A DNA stretch of 64,000 nucleotides from Berberis thunbergii. Lineage: Eukaryota; Streptophyta; Magnoliopsida; Ranunculales; Berberidaceae. Under the pieces are notes generated by a model. The model was not told the DNA's origin. It did not search any database and worked only from the letters and a program-made list of their open reading frames with translations. Positions 1-12,898 of the stretch are shown here, in pieces. Where the stretch lies: positions 124,001-188,000 of the forward strand of contig QNQO01000554.1 of assembly GCA_003290165.1 (NCBI GenBank). Reading direction: 5' to 3'. Made by a program: the position numbers and the translations under genes. How positions within the stretch are numbered: the first letter of the stretch is position 1; each line of letters starts with the position of its first letter.

Positions 1-1227
1 TATGTTGTTGAAGTGTGAGTGATATGCTAATGAGAATATTAAATAAACCAAGCTAAATAATTGATCTAAGATCGAAATTTGGATTCGGATTTGGGTTCAC
101 ATTTGTATTAGTAAATCAAAATTTGGATCAAATCCGATTTGGATATTATGTCTTCTTATCAAATTTAAATTTGGGTTTCGGATGGCTCAAAATCCACTCC
201 ATTGACATCCCTACTCGTGCTCTTTTTCTTGTAATAATTTGGACTGAAAATTAAAAACAGGTTGAGCTTTGTGCGACCATTGAAGTATGAAAAACGCACC
301 CGCTAAGCCCAGTCAAAACCCAATTTTAACTTTTGAACTACCCATTGAAAATGCTCTAACTAGTCTATTTTCAGGCAATATACATAAACTAATTCATTTT
401 TACAAACATCCCAAAATGACAAGCTTTCTTGTTTCATGAAAAAACCACATACCCTCCATTATTGAATCTTGGTAGCAAAGTTCAATTGAACCACGTTATA
501 TTCATTTCAAATAAGAAACCATATCAATTTGCATGATGTAACAATACTACAGTGCACCGTTGATATGCCTCAAGATAAGCATATATATATATATTTCTAT
601 CTCGAGACATATCAACAGTGCTTGCTAGCACCGGGCACAAAAATCGGACACAATCCCAATGCACTTAAGAATCTCTCATTATATATTTGTCTAGGGAACC
701 ATATTAGTAGGATAAACACCCATCATTTTTTTTCTCCAATAAGTCAAAAAGCCATTAATGAATCTCTCTCTAATAGGGCAAGACTCAAAGAAGTCATTGA
801 TAATGATTTTCGACCACTTTTATTTGAACTTGAAAGGAACTTGCATGCATGGAATAGAGCTTCTTGGAAACTTGGAGGAAAAGTAGTAGTCAATAAAAGA
901 TGGGTGTGATTCATCAATTTCTTCCAGAAAGGTGAGCCAAAGTTAACTTATCTTAAAAAAAATGGTTCTCTTAATGGATCCATGCATATGTGTCCACTAA
1001 AGAAGATTGATACATAAAACCATGACTTTCTGTCACATTTCCTTGCCTTCATCAAAAATTAATCTAAGACATTTCACATGTCTTCCATGTCTCATGTAGA
1101 TGAAATAATAAAATAAATCATCTCACATGAATACTATATGAACCCAACATTTGTTTTTCTTTCGCATATATAGTTTTGTGATTCTTTATACACACATGAC
1201 ATGATATTGATCCAAAGGAGAAGTGAT
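1..1227. other. AT-rich intergenic DNA
   Basis: I see no supportable gene here. The longest open frame (529-909, +) has no recognisable domain, starts in low-complexity TA-rich sequence and has no convincing flanking signals. Confidence 0.6.
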
Positions 1228-2095
1228 CATGTGTCTTCTTCCCTTGACATTTAGACAAACCCTTTGTATATGAAAAATTCTAAATGGCAAGGGAATCAGC
1301 GAGGGAGGAGGGTTGAAGCCGTTCATCCCCTTCGAGATGCATGAAAGCACGTATTTCAAAGCAATTTCATGCATTTTGAGGGGGGTGAACGGCTCCACCC
1401 CCTTCCTCACTGGTTCCCTCGACATTTAGACAAACCCTTTGCATATGGGAAATTCTAAATGGCGAGGGAGGGGGGTCAAAGTGATTTTCACACATTTTGA
1501 GTAGAGTGAACGGCTTCACCTCCTCCCTCGCTGGTTCCCTCGACATTTAGACAAACCTTTTGCATATGGGAAATTTTAAATGGCGAGGGAACCAACGAGG
1601 GAGGGGGTGAAGCCGTTCATTTCCCTCGAGAAGCGTGAAGCACGTATCTCAAGGCAATTTCACGCATCTCGAGTGGGGTGAACGGCTTCACCCCCTCCAT
1701 TGCTGGCTCCCTCGACATTTACACAAACCCCTTGCATATGGGAAATTCTAAATGGCGAGGGAACCAGCGAGGGAGGGGGTGAAATCGTTCATTTCCCTCG
1801 AGATGTGTGAAAGCACGTATCTCAAGATGATTACACGCATCTCGAGTGGAGTGAACGACTTCACCTCCTCCCTCGCTGGTTCCCTCGACATTTAGACAAA
1901 CCCTTTGTATATGGGAAATTCTAAATGGCGAAGGAACCAACGAGGAAGGAGGGTTGAAAGCCGTTCATCTCTCTCAAAATACGTGAAAACACGTATCTCA
2001 AGGCAATTTCACACATCTTAAGAGGGTGAACGACGTCACCCTCCTCCGTCGCTGGTTCCCTCGACATTTAGACAAAACCCTTTGCATATATAGCT
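1228..2095. repeat. Tandem array of foldback (palindromic) units, about 5 copies
   Basis: A unit of roughly 170-187 bp (one shortened to about 112 bp) is repeated about five times. Each unit is itself an inverted repeat. A left arm containing AAATTCTAAATGGCGAGGGA and GGTGAAGCCGTTCA is mirrored by TGAACGGCTTCACC and TCCCTCGACATTTAG around a CTCGAGATGCG-like centre. The units are joined by the spacer ACAAACCCTTTGCATATGG. The arms match the single-copy foldback element at 3281-3469, so the array looks like a tandem amplification of that MITE family. Short open frames inside it are by-products of the repeat. Confidence 0.85.
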
Positions 2096-3271
2096 TTAGA
2101 TGAATGGACAACAAATTGCCCTGCCTCAGCCTCACAGTGCACGTACAGATTCAATTGCTGAGCAGCCAACATCAATGGGCCTCTCCAAATCAGATAAGAT
2201 TTCATTTGGTTTCCATTATAAAATATATTGTTTTGGGCCCACCAATGAAATGTTCACAGTCCATTTTAATCAAAGCTAGCTAATTCATATTTTTCTTACA
2301 ATAAGTTTGAACTGATATACTTGACATTTTGCAAAGTTCCGAGTTCTCACACTATCAGGAATTGCTCGACATGTAAGAACACGAAATTTCTATGAAACAT
2401 ACTCCAACGATCTGGAAGTATATAACCTAACCTAAGTGTGTACCTTTCTTTTTTTAAGGAAAAATGCGGTTTTGACTAAGTTAGTACCACTAGCTGGTCA
2501 TGGACGTGTTGTGCATGCTAGAAGATAATATTATATTTCTAACTAAATTATTGTCGACCAGATCGTGACTAGATTGAATTTTGTAGCAGTTTGGGTAAGT
2601 ATGCTTGGAATACAACTTTTGATTGTCGATTAGAAAACCTTTAGTTTAGATTCTCATATCTGTAGAGACCACATGATTGACAAAAAAAAATTTGTTAGAT
2701 TTGGTTGAAAAATCAGTAGGGACTATAAGATGGAATAGGAAAACCTATATAATTTAATAGAGACTAGGTGTCGACGCTCTCTACTTGAGCAGATTTTTCA
2801 ATATTTTTTTTAGTTTATTAGAAAATTCATTAATAATAAATTTATTATTAAAATTTGAAACAAAATAATTATATATAATTTTGATGGCGTATGTATAGTT
2901 TATATATAAATAAAGAGTTTCAAATAAATTATGTTTGGGGGCATAGGTTTAATTAGTTAAAGTTTGAGGGGGGCTGATTTTATTATAAAAGTATGAAATG
3001 TGAAGAGCATTATGGAAAATATAAAAATTAGATGTAAGATTCTTTTATAATTTATAGATAATTGAATTGATTGTAAATAGTTCAAATATAGAAGGGTAAA
3101 ATGCTAAAAGTATTTAATAGTATTTTTCATTTTAATGACATAAACACCCCTTTCACTTTTTACCCATTTTTACTTTTTCTTGTAAATACCATAGAGTTTG
3201 GAGGACAAAATTGAAAACGAAAATCATATTGAAAAACATTTTTACTATTCCTACACCGTACATTTGGGGAA
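2096..3271. other. Intergenic, no gene seen
   Basis: AT-rich sequence without a recognisable coding region or RNA gene. Confidence 0.55.
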
Positions 3272-3280
3272 TTTTTGTTA

Positions 3281-3469
3281 GAGAGATTCTAAATGTCGAG
3301 GGAACGGGCGAGGGAAATGAGGTGGCGAGGTGAAAGCTGTTCATTTTTCTCGAGATGCGCGTGAAAAAAGTCAACGCATGCATCTCGAGGAAAATGAACG
3401 GCTTTCACCTTGCCACCTCATTTCCCTCACTCGTTTCCTCGCCCGTTTCCTCGACATTTAGAATTAAAC
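3281..3469. mobile_element. Foldback MITE, Mutator-like (9-bp TSD)
   Basis: This 189-bp element is almost entirely an inverted repeat. Both arms carry TCTAAATGTCGAGG near the outer end, then GGCGAGG, then GAGGTGGC(G/A)AGGTGAAAGC and a TCGAGATGC centre. It is flanked by the identical 9-mer TTTTTGTTA at 3272-3280 and 3470-3478. A 9-bp duplication with long terminal inverted repeats is the signature of Mutator-like elements. There is no coding capacity, so it is non-autonomous. Related arms occur at 1228-2095, 9757-9853 and 10304-10455. Confidence 0.8.
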
Positions 3470-3478
3470 TTTTTGTTA

Positions 3479-5345
3479 TATTGTTTAAATTTCAATGGCG
3501 GTGTTGGGATGATAAGTACATTGAAGGTTGATGTATATGTATAAAACAAGGAAAATGCTAGAAAATTAGGTTTTTGCAACCACGGTGACATGGCATGATT
3601 TTGAATAATGATGAAATCTTCAAAATATTTATGTGTATCTCAAGATTGTAAAAAACTCATCTGATGATGCGATTGCAGAACCTGATTTCATAACCTAACT
3701 CATAAAACAATGAAAGAGCTCATGCCATTTTCAATTCTGTCTCAATTTTACAGATTTTTGCGATCTAATTTTTTCTTTTCTTTTCTAGAATGTATTATTG
3801 AGTGTTGATATCATCATGAACTCAGAGATCATATAGTCCTGAATGGGTGTCACCAACTCATTATTGTCATGAACAATTGGGATGAGCTCAAGTTTAGAAT
3901 AAATGTAAATGCATCAATCCATGACCGAAAGAAAAAGCATGAGTTGATTTTCCTTCTCGTGCGTACGTATCTAGACTACGATTGATTATATATTCATTCG
4001 AAATTGTGTACTAAAACTATTCAATTCAGTAGCCCCATTTAACCATTTGACAATCTGATGATTTTGTATTGCATGTCTTTCAACTTAAACCTTTAGATTA
4101 TCAAAATATTGACCTAATTTACGCTAATCCACCTTGAGTCTTTCTAAGTAAACTGTACATGCTCCTCCTCTAGCTACTATATTCCACTATCGTACGAGCT
4201 CAAACTTGAACTTTTTAAGAGTGGATAATAGATCACCTAGCCTTTACCACTGATCAAGGATGCTCTTGCCTTTCTAAAACTTGTTAGGACAAGATTTCCT
4301 GCAGAGTTTTGTACATAAGTAATCTAGGTGTACTGGTGGGGAATTTTATTAAAGGAGCCATGTTATGAAATATGAAGTAAAAAATAGTGCCTTGGATAGT
4401 GAAATTTAAGAGACAGAGAGATAGGTCGATGAACAAACTTATATTATATAGCAGTAGAAACATATAATAGAGTTGATCATCAAGTACGAGGGATGTGTGA
4501 AGAAAGGGGAAGCAATAGCATGGTTTAGGGTGGTTGTATGTCACATGGACACACTTGTCTCTGCTCCATCTCTGCTGCTACCACCTCTGCATATATGCTT
4601 TCACTAGTAGCTACTGTTTCCACTCAACATTAATCGGGCATACAGGCATGCAGAAGAGTCGTGGGGTTGTGTTGTATTGAGTAGGTAGCCAGCACATGCA
4701 TGGGTCAGGTCAGTCACCATTCTTTCCCTTTCGACATCTCATGCAACTACTCGAGGCAAGTCAAATGACTTGATACAACTTATCACATTAACCAAACAAT
4801 GCTACTTAATTTAGATTTGGTATTAAAATCTATACATGTTATGGTATTAAACAAGGAATTAGATTTGGTGAAAAATGAAAAAACTAGTGGTTCCAAGAAG
4901 ATACTGTTTTCACCTGGACTGAGTACCCACCACACTGTACGTGTGGTTGATTGAGTGTGCATGCATGTGTGATTACCTAACATAACATTGCATGTATTGA
5001 TCATTTGATGCATACCACTACCATTGCCATGTTATATATGTTACTTTTGTCGGTCAATTTGGAGGCATCTTGACAATTGAAGTTTGAAGAAGCGGGTGAT
5101 TCATATGTATAATTAATAAGTATGAAAACTTTGATCTTTTTCCCAATATCAGAATATATATGCTATGATCGCATGACTCATTAGATTCGTTTGTATAATT
5201 GGTATAAAAACTTATCAAATTAGCAAAAGTGTGTGGCTTCTAATAATCATTCCCAGAATGTCGTGGATAATATGCCCCAAGATCATAGTCTATTATGCAA
5301 ATCTTGTAGGGCTGTGTGAGCTAAGGCACGTCACCATTGATTCTA
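3479..5345. other. Intergenic, no gene seen
   Basis: AT-rich DNA. Short open frames on both strands lack recognisable domains and gene-like context. Confidence 0.55.
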
Positions 5346-5549
5346 GGGTCTATTTGGTTAGTCATTTTTCTTGAAAAATGAATTTTATTTTCTTTGTTAT
5401 GCAGATTTTCACTGTTTGAGTGTCTATTTACTAATAGAAAATTGATTTTCATAACTGTTTTTTCACTACTCATGATAATTAAGTCCGATTAGAGGCCTCG
5501 GAATTGGATTCTAGGAAGCAATTTCAATTTCCATGCAACCAAACAAACC
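5346..5549. mobile_element. Probable Tourist/PIF-type MITE, degraded
   Basis: The left end GGGTCTATTTGGTTAG is mirrored by a right end containing CAACCAAACAAACC, about 204 bp apart. The ends resemble the better preserved Tourist-like MITEs at 30518-30835 and 55054-56123. The flanking trinucleotides (CTA and TTA) are an imperfect TWA duplication, so the call is tentative. Confidence 0.45.
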
Positions 5550-7640
5550 TTAAGTTAATTGCTTTATCAAAAATATTAAGAGGAAGCCAAAACAAATGTT
5601 ACCATATGTATCTCAAATATTTTTAATTAAGACGCGGAACAACACATTTTGGGGAAACTGATTGGTAATAAACTTGTTGTGCTCATTATGGTCCCCAATA
5701 TCATTCAACTTGCTTAAATGTAAGATTGATCAAATGCAGGGGCATACCTACTGAGGGGCAAGGCGCCCTTCCCTCCTCCCCCACTTCAAAATATTTTTAG
5801 TAAATACCTCAACTTAAAAAAATTCAATTAGATAATGTATAATACAATATGGTAATTGTTCGTTCAACCATTTCTACATGTTCTTGTTGGTATAGTGGTT
5901 GGAAGTTTAACATATTAGTAATTGATTTTTTTTTAATTCCTTGACCCCTCCCACTCCACATGCTGCCACTGCACAACCACTGCGTCATCACACATTTTGC
6001 TTATGTTTACTGATAATTACTATTCTCCATCATTGTACCTTGTCTAATTTTGTTAATTTTCAATGCAATTTTATTAATTCTAAACATTAAAAAATGTTTA
6101 GTTTAATAAAAACTTATTTTCGATTATCTTAGAGCGTATGATTTTTTTATAGCTATTGACAATTACTATTTCTTTCATTGTGACATGTCCCTACTTTTTG
6201 TTTTCAATGCAATTTTATATGTAATTACAAATATTTAAAAAATGAATTGTTTGTTCGCAAGTGGTATAAAAACTCTAACAAAAAATATTTTAAATTAATA
6301 TCTAAAATAATAATTATATAACTTAATGAAAATATATACCGTTAACCAACTCATTCAAAATTTGAGGCTTATATAAACAATTTTTTCTATGAAATATTGA
6401 AATTGTATTAGAATTTTATTATGTTCACAAAATTTCAAGTTTTTTAAGCTTCAACTAAATACTTATCTAATTTTAGTTATATATATTTTTAGTTATTAAA
6501 TTCATTTATCTTTTCTAAGGGTATCAATATTGTGATCTTATTAGCTTAAAATTATATTATATTAAATTTAATTTGGTATATACAGTGTATTTTTTTATTA
6601 ATTATTAGCTCGAATAGGGAAATTTTTTTATCCCACCCTTGGTAACAATACTTCCCCTTGTAAAACTCCTAAAATTATTCCCAAGATTTTGTTCTACCCA
6701 CTACTTTAATCTCTCCTCATTTCCTTCCTTTCAATCAACACATTCATTCATGCGTTATGAAGGGAGAGAAGAAGAGTTTCCTTATTTTATTTTAATTATT
6801 GGGCTATTTTTCTTCCCTGCTCCAAACAAGACCACCATATCAATTGATCTATTCAGGGTTTTGGTTTTAGTTTTGAAGAGAAGAAGAAAGAACTAGTCAT
6901 AAGCCAATGGATGTCGAAAGAAAAAATAACCCTTAATTCTTGTATCTTTCCCTCCATATTTCACTCTTCATCTCTTTGGATGGAAAGAAAGAAAGAAAGA
7001 TATTCGGTCCTCGTATCAATTGACGACCCCACACAGAACACTGGGTCCCACGCACCATCTCATCATGGCATGATCTCCACGTTGCGTCTCTGACGTCGAA
7101 AATCACGAACCATGCAGATAGGTCCCACTCCCTCTCTTTAGTTGTTGGTCTTGGTGATGGCCTGATGGGAACACCTAAGGCTTCCACGTTTTCACACACA
7201 CAACTTTTTCTTTGTATTCATGCATGGAAACAAACAAATTCAGTTTTTCTTCCTTCACTTTTTATGGTAAAATATATATAATTTAATCAAACCAAAACCA
7301 AAAATAAAGACTTGTTCAGCCTTTGCTTTGTCTCTTTCTATTTTGCTTCTCTTGTTTGCTCTGTTTTCTGGGTCTATGTGGTGGTGTGTGGCTCTGACTC
7401 TTTCTTTCTTTCTTAAATCTCTCTCTCTATTTTTTGTTGTACAATACAATACAATACAACGGCTCTGAAATTTCTGACCGATACTTTTGTCACAAAATCT
7501 GCGTGTATGCGTACGTTCCTACCCATTAAATACTATCTTTGAATGTAACCCATCTCACTCCCCAACCCAAGAGAGAAGTAAGGATCCTTTGATTTTTTTA
7601 TTTTTTATTTTTTATTTAATTTTGGGTATGTTTTGTACTA
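5550..7640. other. Intergenic and upstream region of the RING gene
   Basis: No gene is recognised. Around 5745-5780 there is a GGGGCATACCTACTGAGGGG stretch that resembles a single hAT-type transposon end without a partner. From about 7000 the sequence becomes rich in CT and in short CTTTCTTT runs, as often seen upstream of plant genes. Confidence 0.45.
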
Positions 7641-7657
7641 TTGACTTTATTACTTTG

Positions 7658-7923
7658 CTTATATATACCCCCTCCTACTCCTTTTGCTGTTTTCTTTATT
7701 TTGTATACGAAATCAAACAAATCAAAACCAATCCAAGAAGAAGAGATTGGAAACAAAAACAAACACCCTTGGTTTATTTTAGAGAGACTTGGACTCCTCC
7801 TTATCTAACAATACATCATCAATTCTCTATCTCAACAAGAACAAGGTGGTGTGGTGGTGGGATTTGGTTTTTATAGTGTAGTGTGTTGTGTTGTGGGGTT
7901 CTATCTTTTTTTTTATATACATC
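7658..7923 (+). promoter_or_regulatory. Probable TATA box and 5' leader of the RING gene
   Basis: TTATATATACCCC at about 7658-7670 is a good plant TATA box, followed by a CT-rich initiator region and an A-rich leader. The leader contains an ATG at 7888 in frame with, and 12 codons upstream of, the family-conserved start at 7924. Leader length and start site are inferred, not shown. Confidence 0.5.
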
Positions 7924-8900
7924 ATGGCTGTTCAAGCTCATCCATATTCAGAGACCCTTGTGGGGTTATCTCATTGTGGTTTACAGCAAGATTGGATGGA
8001 CTTTGGTGCTAATGGTGGTGGTGGTGGTGGGTTTTGTGAGTTTTATCCCTCTACTGTTCAAGTTCAACAACAACAACAGCAGCAACCAAATCATCAAATG
8101 GTGATGCAGAATCAATGGATGATGAGAAATCAGAATCTTGGGCAAGTTACTGATTCTTCAGAAAATGTTTCTTCTATTGGGTTTTATCAAACATTAGGTG
8201 TACAGCTTGAGAAACAGAGGCGGGAGATTGATCGGTTCATTTATGTACAGGTAAGATAAAACAGAGCAATCTTAATTACCAAATTTTTTTTTTTTTTTTT
8301 TTTTATAGAATTTATTGTGCATTTTAGATTTCCTTCAAAGGGGTTATTGATTAGGTGCTAATCTACAATGGGTTTGTCTTAAAACAGAATGAGAGATTGA
8401 GATCAGCTTTACAGCAGCAAAGAAAGCAACAACTCTCTGTTTTATTAAACCAACTTGAATCGAAAGCATTGAATTTGTTGCGACAAAAGGATGCAGACAT
8501 TGCGAAAGCGGCCAGGAAAACAATGGAGCTCGAAGAGTGTATTCGAAGAGCGGAGATGGAAAACCAAGGTTGGCAGAGAGTGGCAATGGAGAATGAATTG
8601 ATGGTTGAAACATTGAATAATTCATTGCAGCAAGCCAGAGAGAACGCATGTGTTTTCACTTCGGAAGCTGAGGATGCAGAGTCTTGTTGCCAATCAAGAA
8701 TAGAGGAAGATGAAGGAGAAGACCAACAATCAACCCAAGCAATGAAAATGGTTTGTAAAGTTTGCAATTCTGGGAATTTGTGTATTCTATTCCTCCCTTG
8801 TAGGCATCTTTGTTGCTGCAAAACTTGTGAACCTTTTCTTGGGTTCTGCCCTGTCTGCCAATCTGTAAAGAAAGCCTATATAGAGGTGTTTATTGCATGA
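7924..8900 (+). CDS. BOI/BRG-type RING E3 ubiquitin ligase (two exons)
   Basis: The exons are 7924-8250 and 8388-8900, joined in phase 0 by a 137-bp GT-AG intron with a long T tract, giving 279 aa. The N-terminus starts MAVQAHPYSE, as in the BOI/BRG (S-ribonuclease-binding-protein-like) family, followed by Gly- and Gln-rich stretches. Exon 2 begins with a coiled coil (about residues 110-200, including the W-containing ENQGWQRVAMENE block typical of the family). It ends in a C3HC4 RING with CKVC, CRHLCCCKTC and CPVC, finishing KKAYIEVFIA; all metal ligands are present. Family members transfer ubiquitin and, in Arabidopsis, act in pathogen, stress and gibberellin responses. I chose the start at 7924 over the in-frame ATG at 7888 because it matches the conserved family N-terminus. 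It is a single gene with no broken frame, so it is probably functional. Confidence 0.95.
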
Positions 8901-9035
8901 ACATCAAGAACCAAATTTTAGGAAACAAATTTTTTTTTTTTTTTTTTATTCATTCATTCAAATTTTTATTTATTTTTGCACAATGGGTTCTGATTATTTG
9001 TTTTTTTTTTTTTTTTTTTTAAGTCAAATTTGCTG

Positions 9036-9041
9036 AATAAA
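9036..9041 (+). terminator. Candidate polyadenylation signal of the RING gene
   Basis: AATAAA lies 136 bp past the stop codon, after two long T tracts in the 3' UTR. Position and motif fit; usage is inferred. Confidence 0.45.
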
Positions 9042-9756
9042 GTATATGGTGGAGAAATCAAGAATCAAAAATCAAAAAGCCATAAACAAGTGGGAAAAAT
9101 GGATAGAGTCAATTATGGTGCAGTATCTGAAGAGCTTTTTTTTTTTCAATCCGTACTAAAAAAACCCAATTCTAGCAAGCCTGGGAAAGGGGCGAGGCTG
9201 CTGCAAGCAGAAACCCAATCTTTGGCAGTGGGTGGTGGGTGGTGGGTGGAGCATAGCAAGCACAGTGAGATAAACAGAAACAAAGGAGAATCATAGGTAA
9301 TAGATAGACAGATATATAGATAGTACAAACAATTATCAAATCAGAGAAAGAGAAGGGACAAAGTGGTGTGGTTGGTAATATACAAGGAATTTCTCAATAT
9401 ACAATGTCACTGATGGTGTGATTTTATCAAAGCATTGATGGGGTTATTAGACCTTGCTGAAAAATGCCATTTTGGGGCTTAAGAGTTTATTGGGCTTGTA
9501 TGGTTTATTAGATTTGAATGTTTAGATTGTGAATAGTGCAGTTTAAATTCTCCGCGCGAAGGGACATGTAATGCATATTCAGTGTACAAGAAGAATAATT
9601 CTAGGGAGTCTGAGTTTGCTGTCGGGGAGCAAAATTACCCTTTTGCCCATCATTTTGTTGTGGTTATATTTACAGAGTGTTTAAAGAGGCAAGGCTCCCT
9701 AAAGGACTCGTACAAGAATAGACAACAATTCTAAAATGCCCGGTGGTGTACCCGGA
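9042..9756. other. Downstream intergenic DNA
   Basis: No gene seen. An open frame at 9030-9296 (+) overlaps the likely 3' UTR and has no recognisable domain. Confidence 0.5.
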
Positions 9757-9853
9757 ATTGTGCCCGGTCGCCATCAGGGACCGTCAATCTGCCTCGAGAT
9801 GTGAAATAATTCGCATCTCGACATGTGGATGGTCCCTGATGGTGACCGGGCAC
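9757..9853. repeat. Foldback element, same family as 3281-3469
   Basis: The left arm TTGTGCCCGGTCGCCATCAG and the following GGACCGTC are mirrored by GGACCATC and CTGATGGTGACCGGGCACAA read on the other strand. The centre is CTCGAGATGTG. The outer TTCTAAAATG upstream (about 9729) also recalls the MITE family. No clear target duplication is seen. Confidence 0.65.
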
Positions 9854-10303
9854 AATAGTATGACTCAAGAATAGAAGTGGGATTGTTATTGGTTTTGTAG
9901 AGGTACTATGTAGACATTGAAAAGAACATTAAACACATAAACTTTGTTTTGTAACATAGAAATTGATCACCGGCAACGAATGGGAAATAGATCTTGCAAT
10001 CTGCTTTTATAGTATTTTTGTAGAAATAAACTTTTTTAACACTTTTTTTGTCATAGAGAAATCAACAATTCTAGACAGCAATTTTACCCCTTCTATAGAT
10101 GATGTTTGTAATTGTATTTTAAAGAGAATATGTGAACTTGTAAAAAAAAAAACCTAATCCTGACCAAAAAATTGTGTTATAAATAAAATGGTTAAAAATA
10201 AAAAGTAAAAAAAATTAATTAAAATTTGACTAAAAAATTACTAGCAAACCTGACTGACTAGACTTAGTGGATAAACAATACACCACTGACCATTAAACTA
10301 AGG

Positions 10304-10455
10304 GGAATTCTAAACGTCGAGGAAGTGGGCGAGGAAATGAGCGAGGGGAGGGAGGTGGCGGGATGGGGACCGTCCACCTCCCTCGAGATGTGTGTCATCT
10401 TTTTCGGCATGCACATCCCAAGGAAAGTGAACGGTCCCCATCGAGATGTTTGATT
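10304..10455. repeat. Foldback element, 3'-truncated copy
   Basis: The outer end AATTCTAAACGTCGAGGAAG and the arm GGGGACCGTCCACCTCCCTC lead into TCGAGATGTG. The second arm (TGAACGGTCCCCAT) is present but the outer right end is missing. It belongs with the foldback family seen at 1228-2095, 3281-3469 and 9757-9853. Confidence 0.65.
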
Positions 10456-12880
10456 TTTTCTATGATAATAAAAACTGTTTCCGCCGATAAAATGTTTTTC
10501 GCTTGAAGGGGTAAAAATGTTTTCCGCTAGATGTGCTTATAGAGCAAGAATACTTGATTCAATTAGATTTGAATGTTTAAATTATGAATAGTGCAGTTTA
10601 AATACTCCGGGGACATATAATGCATGCTCTGTGTACAATAGTAGAAGTGGGATTGTTATTGGTTTTGGATAGCGTTAGTATATAGACATTGAAAATATCA
10701 TTAAACATATATATGAAATGTAATGTATCACATAGAATTTAAAAGTTAATGGTTGAAATTCGTTTCATCTAATGGTTGAAACTTAAAGTTAGCATTTATG
10801 TTTTACCTTCAATCAACTCCTAATAAAAGTATATGAGTTCGATTCTTATACCAAATATTTTGATATTTATTTATCGAAAAATGACTTTTAAGGTCTATTT
10901 ATTCATAAAATAGACCATTTAAATATCATAGTTGATGTAATGACTAATTTGTGCTTATTTTTATACTTTTATTAACTCACTTTAACTCGTAAAGTTATAA
11001 GATATCTTGACCATTCCTAAACAACTAGAAAACCTAATTTTATACTTTGATGACCAACAATGACTATTTTATTAATGATTCTAATTTATTTATTTTTACC
11101 CTTAACCCTTTCATTCCATACCGCTAATAGATATCGATATTAATAATTCTAATTATGACTAACAAAGTATAAGTTTTCATTAACCACAATGTTTGAATCA
11201 AATTATTATCCTAAGGTTGATAAACTTTTCATAATATAATTAATAATGATTACAAATTTAGTTTTAGTTATCATTACTTTTTATTTCATAATGTAATTAA
11301 TAAATCATTTTTCCACGAACAAAAAATTAAATTAAAAAAAACATAGAACCTCTAGACCCAATCCTATCTAATTTTTTCTATGGACCACAAACAAAGCCTC
11401 AAAGCCTAACATAGTTAAGCAAATTTTGGGCTTTAAAAAACTTCACAACATACTTACAGTCAAAGTAATTTAACCCGTTTAATGCATAGAAAAGTACATT
11501 ATTAAGGAAATGTCGACAACAAATGATAAGATAAATAATCACTTTCATTGACAATAATATTGTCGGAATGAACCACTGGCCCTTTTCTTGCTTTTAACTT
11601 CTTCATGTTTACTTCATATCTTTTCATAATTTCGTTTTCACATTAAACATTGCTTGGTAATAGATAGTGCTCAAGTCTATTTCGGTTTTGTTAAATACAA
11701 GTTTAGGTTTGTCGACATACAAAGTGAAATTCAAATTAAGTAATATCAGAAAAAAGTAAAAAAAAAAAAAGTGCAAACGCATGCCAAAAGGATATTTTAA
11801 CCCGCCAAGTGGGAATCGAGATTAAGAAACAAATATATTCCTAACTAAAAAATGACAATTAAAAATATAAAGGAAAAATAATTTAAATCCTGGTTAATTT
11901 GGTATTCTTAAATAACTACAATCCATGTTAAGTTGGTATTCAAAATATAATTTTATGAACATATATTGGTTTTTGATTATGAATACACTGAAATTTAACG
12001 AATGCATGATCTAAATTTTAGTTTTATAGTTTATAGATGATGGTTACTATTGTTCTTTCATTCAATAGCCAATTAACGCTCCTAAACAATAAAATTTTAT
12101 ATCAAATAATTTTTATTATTACAAAAAAATGATAGTCGGTACAACAAAGTCAAAACAACCCAAACTATCAGTGCAACAAAGAGTTGGTGCAATTAAACCA
12201 AATAGTTATGTACATATAGCAACTCCCTTAATTAATTATTATTCATGTTAATGTTGTTGACGTTCATATGGATGTATTCATGCAATCAACCAATCATATA
12301 CTCAACATTAGGTCTGTATGTTCATCCCATTTTGCGATTTCCAAATTTTGCTTTATTGGCAATCCATTGTGGGACTGTCATTTTCCTAATGTGTGGGAAC
12401 ATTTGCACAAAATTTGCTGATTTGTCAATAAGAATGAATGATCTCCAACCCTTCAACCTGTTTTAGTAACTATACACAAATGACCTTAAAATTGATGAAG
12501 ATGTTAAAAGAAAGACATTATAAAAACAAAAATAATTAAAATCCAAGACCCCTCCCGAACCATGTGATCCTTGTCTAGTTTAATCACTGATTAGTTCCAT
12601 GTCTGTGATTAAAGTTAAACAACCACAAATCTAATAAAATCCACAATGATTCTCAAGAGGAAATAATTGTTCTAAAATCTTAAATATTAAAAAAACTAAT
12701 TTGCATAAGTATATATATATTTTTAAGATAATTAAGTTGAAAAGATTAAGACTACTTTTTTTAATACATTTTACATATGTATCTTGGTATTGACTTGGAA
12801 GTAATTTATGTGCTATTATGATTAACTTTTAAAAATTATAATTTATAATACAAGAAAAACTGCGTAGTCCCCCGCTTAGG
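10456..12880. other. AT-rich intergenic DNA
   Basis: No gene, RNA gene or clear repeat boundary seen. The short frame at 12245-12466 (+) has no recognisable features. Confidence 0.55.
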
Positions 12881-12898
12881 CTTCTGGGAGCTAGTCCC

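Noticed and set aside
529..909. 126-aa open frame near the left end
   Set aside because: No recognisable domain; it passes through a TA microsatellite-like stretch and has no gene-like context.
8344..8821. Minus-strand open frames over the RING gene exon 2
   Set aside because: They overlap a clear plus-strand RING/coiled-coil coding exon and are its shadow.
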